DNA of 26,355 nucleotides from Gyrodactylus bullatarudis (lineage: Eukaryota; Platyhelminthes; Monogenea; Gyrodactylidea; Gyrodactylidae): NCBI GenBank assembly GCA_012064415.1, contig SSNU01000115.1, forward strand, positions 1-26,355. Reading direction: 5' to 3'. Every line of letters begins with the position of its first letter. Position 1 is the stretch's first letter. The position numbers were made by a program, and so were the translations under genes. The notes beneath the pieces are model-generated. The model saw only the letters and a list, made by a program, of their open reading frames with translations. It ran no database searches and was not told the origin of the DNA. Of this stretch, positions 19,339-26,355 are shown piece after piece.

Positions 19339-22300
19339 TTAAGAGATAACTGTCATCTAAGGAGTTTTCTTCTATCAAAAAGAAAGAAATAAAAACAATA
19401 TCAAACATAAATAATTGATCAGATTATGATTTTCAGCTCATATTCTGCCAATTGAGGACATCCTGATGGTATAAAGTTGTTATTGACCTCCTTTTCTTTT
19501 ACCTTAAAAACAAGAGATTAGTTTTCAATTAGAGAGATGATAACAAATTTCAAAATGAGGCTCTTTTCCGTGATAAGATCTCAGAAAAATCTTCAATAGA
19601 TAAATATTAGTATTAGTAAAAGTGGAATTAATTGGAAAATAACACTTTCCTTAATTCTTGATTTAGCATATGATTAATTAATTTCAGATTTTCTAATTTT
19701 CAAGTTTGATTCTCCAACAGTTTATTTGATTGGTTTTAAAGTGAATCAAATTTCCACTGAATTTTCTGATCTAGACCAATAGGAATACCAAGGTTTTTAG
19801 ATCAAATTGGAAAGAGTTCAGAGTCCAAGCAAAAGATTAATTATATTCCAATCAAATCTACAATTTATAAAATATTTTGAAATGGATACAAAATTGTAAA
19901 TTATTCTGTAGTCTAATATTTTAAGTGCTTAATCACATAATTAAAAATTTCATTAGCATTATATTCCTGTTTGTCAATTATTAAGAAAATTTTAAAATAA
20001 TAATTCATCACACACAAAATAACAGACACTAATATTTTAGTCAATCAACTTTTTTACAGTACATGATCAAGATTTCTATCCTGTTTCTTGTCTAAAAACT
20101 TTTAATTCAATTTTTTATTAAACGTGGAACTCAGTTTATGATTAAAAAATAGGGGTTTATTTGTCACTCATTCCTTAGTTAACACATAGTCTCATAAAAT
20201 TACTTTTTCCAATCGCCATTAATATATTTTTTAAAAAGGTCAGTCATTAAATGTTATTCGATGATGAGAAAAACGCTTTGGAGATAACCACTGTTTATTG
20301 CTTTATACAAAAAAAATCTCTTAGTTTTTAGTTGGACAATGATTCATTCCCCTGTACCCAGTTGACAGTTTTTTGAACGAAATAGTAGTAAATTATTTCA
20401 CAACAAATCAATATCTAGTTACTTTTTTATATATTTTTTGCAATAAAGTAAAATACATTTTGGATATGCGTAGAAAATAATCTATCCTCTTTTAGGTATA
20501 TTTAACATCTTTTATTAAAATATCAATTAATGTTCCATCCCCAATAGAAATCTTACAATAATAATAATATACAATCTATTAGATATCTAATTTCTATAAT
20601 AATATACTTATAGCATTGTATATGTCCAATAAAACCCGTAAATTAATTTCTCTAATAATTACTTATTTTACCTGGTCTCTTCGATTTCAGTTTAATTCGA
20701 TCACGGCAGTTTATGATGTGTTATTTAGAGAGACCTATTATTAATTATCTAATAATTCTAATCATTTAAACCCAGAAACTTGAACCTGGTAAAATACGTA
20801 CTTTTCAAATAAAAATAATTTACTCCACATCATTATGAATTTATCAATTGTATTCCATTTGAAAAACAATCTTTCTCCACTGAGTAAACTATTAAATTAT
20901 CTTCAAATCAACTGAAACTTTCTTTTACGTCAAACGGGATTGCACTTATTGATGGAGTCATATTTCCACAAAATTTCTCTTTCTAAATTGATGGATTCTT
21001 TAGTTGACAAAATTAGCCAATCAGCTAACTATTTTACAACTTTTGTCACATGATATTTGCTAGTTCCTCAGTATTAACTATCCATGAAACATGGTATTCT
21101 TTGACTTTCCTCTCAGGAAAAAGTCTAGTGATTCGGAAAAATGTTGTTTTTATTTTAAATTACATACCTCGACAATCCATTATAGTTAAGATGAAGATTT
21201 AATCCTTGTTTAAATTTATTTAAAAGAAATATATTTGTTTCTGCTTCATAAACTACATTTGAAATTAGAGATGATGGAAGTAGGGGTCGTCTATAATTCA
21301 TCATTGATTTCTTATTTTGAAATTATTTCTGCAAAAAAGTTACAAATTTACATTCGCTAAAAGGTCTCGAAATTAAACTTCGATTTGATATCTTGTAAAA
21401 CTGCAAAAATTACTGTCATTGGCCAAATCAAAAATTTTTATGCTATCAAACTCACAACAGATATCAAAAAGGTATGTGAAATCTACCTACTCGATTTTTC
21501 GATAGTTTGTTACTCCTTACTACTCGTAAAGCTTGGTCACAAGTTATATATAATTTTCTTTTTCGATACCTTTTTAAATTCTAAATATTATTACGTTGTG
21601 TCACTCTATATTTCAATACTCTCATATTCGATGACTTGAAAAAGGAATTTAGTACGAAAATTCATTAAAAATTGATGCCCGGAATAATAAAACAGAATGA
21701 CTTGTAGTTGAAATTAGAACTTCCTTCGTGGTAAAGTCTGTCTCATTTTTCAGTGAAACGATCTCAAACCGTTTCAAATGATTTCAATTAAAAAAATTTT
21801 ATTACAGCTTTTCTCATCAGTTTCTCACAACGGTTAGAGATCATGGTTAGTGATCCCTGATCAAAATATTTCATGAAAATATTAATTCTGAAAGGATGGG
21901 GATTCTATCTCTATTGCTTTAGCCTAAGATTATTCAAATTTATAAAAAAGTAAAATTGTCTTGCATGAATAGATCACTCCTTTAACATTGAGAGTTTCAA
22001 CAATCTCAAAACATTATTCATAAAATACAAAGTCAAAAAAACTATGAAAAAATATAGTCTAATATTTTCTGTCTAATACATTAACAAGTGTGAATTAATT
22101 CATTGATTATTATTGAATAAATGGGATAGATATTTATTTCATATACAAATTGGATACCACCAAATTGGGGAATACACTTCTATCGTCATGGTGGAAAATT
22201 TAAAATGTCACTCAGACAACTCCCATCTGTCAAAGTTAGAAAAATTTTAATTTGGACCACCCAGTTTAAATTTTCAAGTTAAAAGTTTTATTAGTCACAA

Positions 22301-23350
22301 GTAGAGTTAACTTTAATCGTTGTTGGAAAATTCGTTTAGACCTTTTTAAGTTATTCTTAACGATCCCACTGATCGCACAAATTTTTCTCTTTAAAAACAA
22401 GAAAGTACTCTCATGTCGCAAAATAGAGACTCGAACCAAAATTTCGCATTATCTAAGAATGGTTCTTGACGAAGCTTCATATTTTCATTTGTTTTTATAC
22501 ATCAAGAAATATTATATCTTATTTGCGAACAACGAATATAATTTTAATTTTTTTATAACAGTAAAACACATACTAATTTCACAGGTCGCTCTTACGTTTG
22601 GCTATTTTTTCATTTCCCTCTAAGATTTTTCTCAGTACTAGTTTGACATAATATTGAGAAAAGAGAAATATTTAAGTCCAAAAAACGGTTATTTTCTAAA
22701 CTCATAGGATATTCAAATTTTACGAGCACTACCCCAATGAAAGTCAGCTTGGAATTCTATTGAAAGAGACATAAAAAGTGTTTCCATTGTTCTAAATCAG
22801 CCATAAGAACTTCTTTAAAATGACAAGTTTTAAGAAAAGTTTCACCTAAAAAGAAATAATTTCATGGGAAAATTATCAAATTCAAAAATTGCATGCTCTG
22901 ATAAGCTCAATCAGATAAGAATGGATTTGTTTTCAAAAATTAGATTTGAAGATGCTATTCTATTTCTGCTTGTTAAGATGCAGATGTAAAGAAAATTATT
23001 AGGACTTTATACTATAGCAATAAGGACAATTTATGTACGAAGGAAAATTATAAAAGAGAAAAATTAAAAATGATCCCCAACAGAAGATTACAAAGATAAT
23101 ACAGCAGTGGACTCTATTCGTATTCAGATTGGAAATTTTCTTCTGTTATAATCTCAATATACTGAGGAGAAATTACTCTTTTGAATCTGGTACAATCTTA
23201 TTTGTAATTTATGATCAAAAAATCAATAATTCCGAAAGCAAAGAATTCAAGATTGCCATTGTTTACATATTTTTTTGTGTTAAATCATTATATCTCTTAA
23301 ATGATGCGTCGGCCTTCAAAACCGAATTAAGATTTGATATCCACATACAC
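19339..23350. other. Gene-free 4-kb stretch
   Basis: No gene could be supported. A region at about 20665-20810 contains several short inverted motifs (ATTTTACCTGGT against ACCTGGTAAAAT, and GGTCTCT against AGAGACC) that may be an old MITE. A hairpin GAAACG/CGTTTC lies near 21754-21775. Open frames at 21385-21639 and 23129-23392 have no recognisable domain; the latter overlaps a fold-back arm. Confidence 0.5.
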
Positions 23351-23912
23351 CTAGTTAATATGAAGCCAAATTCCTATTCTTTTGAACTTTGAGTGAATTT
23401 TTTTTATTGATTTCAGTGTGAGAGAGTGATCAAAAGTTGAATTTTAGGATCACGAAAAGACAAAAAAACCGATGATCATCTTAAAAATTTTGATAGATTC
23501 GTCATTTTTTAGGGATCTTGAAATATCAAATTTCATCGACTTTCAGGTAAGGAAAATGATCAAAAAATCAAAATTTCATTTTGATACGGTTATGGGGTAA
23601 TTCTCAAAACTAGATTCAGCATATATTTCTTTGACTAATTGTGATCCTAAAAATCAACTTTTGATCACTCTCTCACACTGAAATCAATAAAAAAATTCAC
23701 TCAAAGTTCAAAAGAATAGGAATTTGGCTACTTCAAGATTTCAAATTTACCGTATTTTCCTTAAAAATTGCTTTTTTCTAAAGTTTTTTTCTCCGTATCG
23801 TAAAAGAGGGCCTTATAATCTAGACTTCAAAAAATCTTGATCAAATTCGATTTCTTGATGAAAAAATAAGAATTTTGTAAAAATCATAAATTCCCATCTT
23901 CATATTAACTAG
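23351..23912. repeat. Fold-back family, copy E
   Basis: The terminal repeats CTAGTTAATATGAAG (23351-23365) and CTTCATATTAACTAG (23898-23912) are exact inverses. The inner arms 23365-23453 and 23641-23728 are about 89 bases each and nearly identical as inverses, including GAGAGAGTGATCAAAAGTTG. The left arm lacks about 170 bases present in the right arm (23729-23897), an internal deletion. The loop (about 187 bases) is in the opposite orientation to that of the copy at 25462-26040. Confidence 0.88.
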
Positions 23913-24887
23913 CTTTAGTTATTTTGGTAATGTGACAAATTTTCTATTTCGAATGACGAAAATAATTTGGGTCATGAAGAGTCAATCTGATATTTTTACT
24001 CGGATCTTGAATCAATGCTTTAGCAAACGAAACAAGAGCTCTTTTCTATAACACAGAATTTTAAAAATCTTGGATTCCCAATATCATGTCAACCAAGTTG
24101 TATTGTACAAAAATGATTTTGAAGTGACACTTGAACGTCTAATACACACAGAAAAACAATACTCGCTGCAATTAAGGCCTAAACTTGATCTTCTCTAGCA
24201 AGTTCAATAAAACTCCTTTTTCAATCTAACAATTCCCTAGCAATCTTTTAAATTCTTTAGTTATATGGATGATTGAATTCAAATCAATTTCCTCTTGATG
24301 AACACTCTTTCATACTCTAATCATTCTTTTATTTACCTTGAGAAATATGTACTTCAAAGCGAGTCGTATACTCCATCAAATAGTCATATCCTATTATTAT
24401 TACTTTTTTTCTACTATATTTTTGTTAATCTCAGTGTTTCTCCTCACACAGAAAAGAATTTTCACACAAATGGTAGAATGGATAGCAATTTTCAGTCGAA
24501 GAAAAAATGCGCGAGTTACATGCAATGTATGCATTTCTAATCAGACACAAATGTTGGCTTTGCATTAAAAAGTTACTTTCATCTTTCTTATTTCTTCAAA
24601 TTTTCCTTCAATTCCTATATATAAAATTTTGGTTAGTAAAACCATATTCTTTATTAATTGGAGAGTTTTTTGAATTTCATCGTTGTAGACATTTTATGTG
24701 GATTGAATTTTGTGTAAGTGAATAGAAAAATTTACTATAATTTTCTGGGAATAAAATTCACCAGAAAAGTCATTGTTAATCAAATCAACTCTCAACCAGT
24801 TATTAGCGAGTCAAACAAATTGTAAACAAGTGAAATGTAGAAAACATAAAATTTTCAAGTTAATTTTCGAGTTAACAATGAGTAATA
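23913..24887. other. Gene-free stretch with a fold-back terminus fragment
   Basis: A short family remnant lies at about 24058-24100 (AAAATCTTGGATTCCCAATA then CATGTCAACCAAGTTG). The overlapping frames at 24295-24568, 24507-24725 and 24773-24976 occupy different phases, share no family match and have AT-driven composition. Confidence 0.5.
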
Positions 24888-24991
24888 ATGCTTTTATTTC
24901 ACCGGTCCTCATCAGATTCTTACACCGGCTTGATATTTATACAATGTATAATATACATACAATAATGAAAAATTAAAAATCCTCTGATTGG
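24888..24991 (-). repeat. Dispersed repeat R2, inverted copy of 19075-19170
   Basis: On the minus strand it reads CCAATCAGAGGATTTTT, a diverged AT spacer, then AAGCCGGTGTAAGAATC, CTGATGAG, GACCGGTGAAATAAAAGC. CTGATGA is at 24915-24909 and GAAA at 24900-24897. ACCGGT/CCGGT blocks on both sides of the CTGATGA box can pair with each other (five pairs). Its function is unknown. Confidence 0.7.
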
Positions 24992-25084
24992 ACTAATGGG
25001 AATTGAAAGAATATCACAGGGAGGAGGGGTAGGGTTTCACTGAGTTCATTGTCTTTTCTTATCCAGAAAGAAAGGGATCCAAGT

Positions 25085-25290
25085 AGTGGAAATGATCGAG
25101 CAATAGAAATCCAGCTTCTAAATGATGAGAAGTGGAATCATTAGATTAGATTTTGCATGGTCGATTCTTTTTCCTGGTTTTAATCCTAAAAAACTACTCT
25201 TGAACATTCTCTCACTTTTGAATCAATAAAAATTTTGGCGCAAATCGAAATTTGAACCCTGTCCTCATTTTTCTCAAACTTTTTTCTTCA
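25085..25290. repeat. Fold-back family, partial copy I (loop plus one arm)
   Basis: It begins in the loop (AGTAGTGGAAATGATCGAGC, the inverse of the loop of copy F) and continues into one arm (AATCCTAAAAAACTACTCTT, TCTCTCACTTTTGAATCAAT, GGCGCAAATCGAAATTTGAA). The opposite arm is missing. The orientation is the same as copy E. Confidence 0.65.
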
Positions 25291-25461
25291 TATGCATGAA
25301 CCGATTAGAGATTTCTTGAACATTCTAGCTAAATTTAAAAAATATTTGTCTGAATTCTTTATTTTCGCATTGATTTCAGATAATGAGAATTCTCGGCTCA
25401 GACTTAAATTAAAAGTCTTCAAAAAAACTAAGATATAAAGTTGTGGGATTTTGTTGATGAA

Positions 25462-26040
25462 TATACACCTAATTAATATGAAGATGGGAATTTATGCTTT
25501 TTACAAAATTATGAATTTTTTCATCAAGAAATCGAATTTGATCAAGATTTTTTGGAATCTAGATCGTAGGTTCCACTTTCAGGATCTGAAGAAAAAAAAT
25601 TGAAAAAAATCAAATTTTAAGAAAGTTATGGCATATTTCAAAACTAGCGATGGCGCTGAATTCCTAATTTTTTGAACTTTGAGTTAATTTTTGTTGATTT
25701 AAAAGTGAGAGAGTGATCAAAAGTTGATTTTTAGGATCACGATTAGTCAAAGAAATCAAATATGCTGATTCAGATTTTGAGAATCCGCCCATCTTCTTGT
25801 GAAAATCGAATTTTTATTCTTTGAACATTTTCACTACTTGAAAATCGATGAAATTTTGATGATTCAAGATCCCTGGAAATTGGCGAGTCCATTGAAATTT
25901 TCATAATCATAATCGGTTTCTTTTGACTTATCGTGATCCTAAAAATCAATTTTTGATCACTCTCTCACTTTTAAATCAACAAAAATTAACTCAAAGTTCA
26001 AAAAATTAGGAATTCAGCGCCATCGCTAGTTTTGAAATAC
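25462..26040. repeat. Fold-back family, copy F (right arm truncated)
   Basis: The inner arms at about 25634-25742 and 25931-26038 are nearly perfect inverses of about 108 bases, sharing AAACTAGCGATGGCGCTGAA. The left arm continues outward to the family terminus (CACCTAATTAATATGAAG, 25466-25483). The right arm stops sharply at about 26040. The loop of about 188 bases contains CATTTTCACTACTTGAAAAT, matching copy A in the same orientation. Confidence 0.87.
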
Positions 26041-26355
26041 AGTTAGACCTGTGACTTATGAACCAAAAATTACCCTCTTCCCTCTGCCCCTTTTTGATTT
26101 AGTTTACGAAATCATCATCATACTTATGAGTAGGGTTTTCATACTAAACTTAGATTTTTTGAACATAAATTGAAAATTTTCTTCTATCAATATCCATTCG
26201 AAAGAGCTTTTTTTGCTGAATAATTCTCTATGCTTGGTTGATCGTACAAAGCTTCGGATCAAAAGATATTCAAATTTATATTATTTTGCTGAAATTTATT
26301 TTATCGAAAAAATAGCTTTTCCCAAGTTCAGTCACGGGGTAGGGAGTCTTTTTTT
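26041..26355. other. Gene-free end of the window
   Basis: I see nothing that can be supported as a gene or repeat. Confidence 0.5.

Noticed and set aside
20665..20810. Inverted motifs around ACCTGG as a MITE
   Set aside because: The paired segments are short and not in a consistent order; ends and target duplication could not be defined.
21385..21639. Possible Par-3 exon ending at GTATGTG (about 21471)
   Set aside because: The translated part shows no PDZ or other Par-3 motif and lacks a convincing acceptor.
24295..24976. Chain of overlapping plus-strand frames as a small multi-frame gene
   Set aside because: The frames are in different phases, composition follows AT-rich sequence, and no domain or splice pattern links them.
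1..26355. CRISPR array, rRNA or bacterial operon
   Set aside because: No regularly spaced short repeats, no ribosomal RNA signature, and introns with eukaryotic splice sites are present.

Overview
The window is AT-rich eukaryotic DNA with long non-coding stretches, GT-AG introns, a LINE fragment, piggyBac-type transposons with TTAA target sites, and one recognisable animal gene (Par-3/Bazooka). This points to an invertebrate animal nuclear genome, plausibly an arthropod. I cannot name the species from the sequence. There is no bacterial operon structure, rRNA, tRNA or CRISPR array.

Layout. Bases 1-310 (minus strand) hold the end of a non-LTR retrotransposon reverse transcriptase running off the window edge. 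At 388-479 lies an 84-bp MITE with TTAA on both sides. From 480 to 2.9 kb nothing is coding, apart from inverted repeats and a decayed hammerhead-ribozyme-like motif (minus strand, 2919-2976). At 3146-4851 sits a dead piggyBac element with a broken transposase (minus strand). It shares its right-hand TTAA with a second, 180-bp piggyBac-type MITE (4848-5035). The start of a Par-3 gene follows: the first coding exon at 9836-10063 encodes almost the whole N-terminal CR1 oligomerisation domain, a 104-bp intron separates it from exon 2 (10168-10461), and a good splice donor then leads into what is probably a very long intron filling the rest of the window. I found no PDZ-domain exon downstream.

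The putative intron and the upstream flank are filled by one family of long fold-back repeats. Better copies are at 6034-6737, 12066-12405, 13805-14300, 23351-23912 and 25462-26040, with single-arm or partial copies at 6834, 15797, 17128, 24058 and 25085. The arms are inverted, and the central loop is asymmetric and recognisable between copies, so this is a genuine dispersed family. Other features are a further TTAA-flanked MITE candidate (11513-12039), a perfect 107-bp direct repeat (18825-18931 and 19232-19338), and a dispersed repeat pair (19075-19170 and 24888-24991) carrying CTGATGA and GAAA boxes.

The only gene likely to be functional is Par-3, a scaffold of the Par-3/Par-6/aPKC polarity complex. 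Everything else recognised is transposon-derived or unexplained non-coding sequence.
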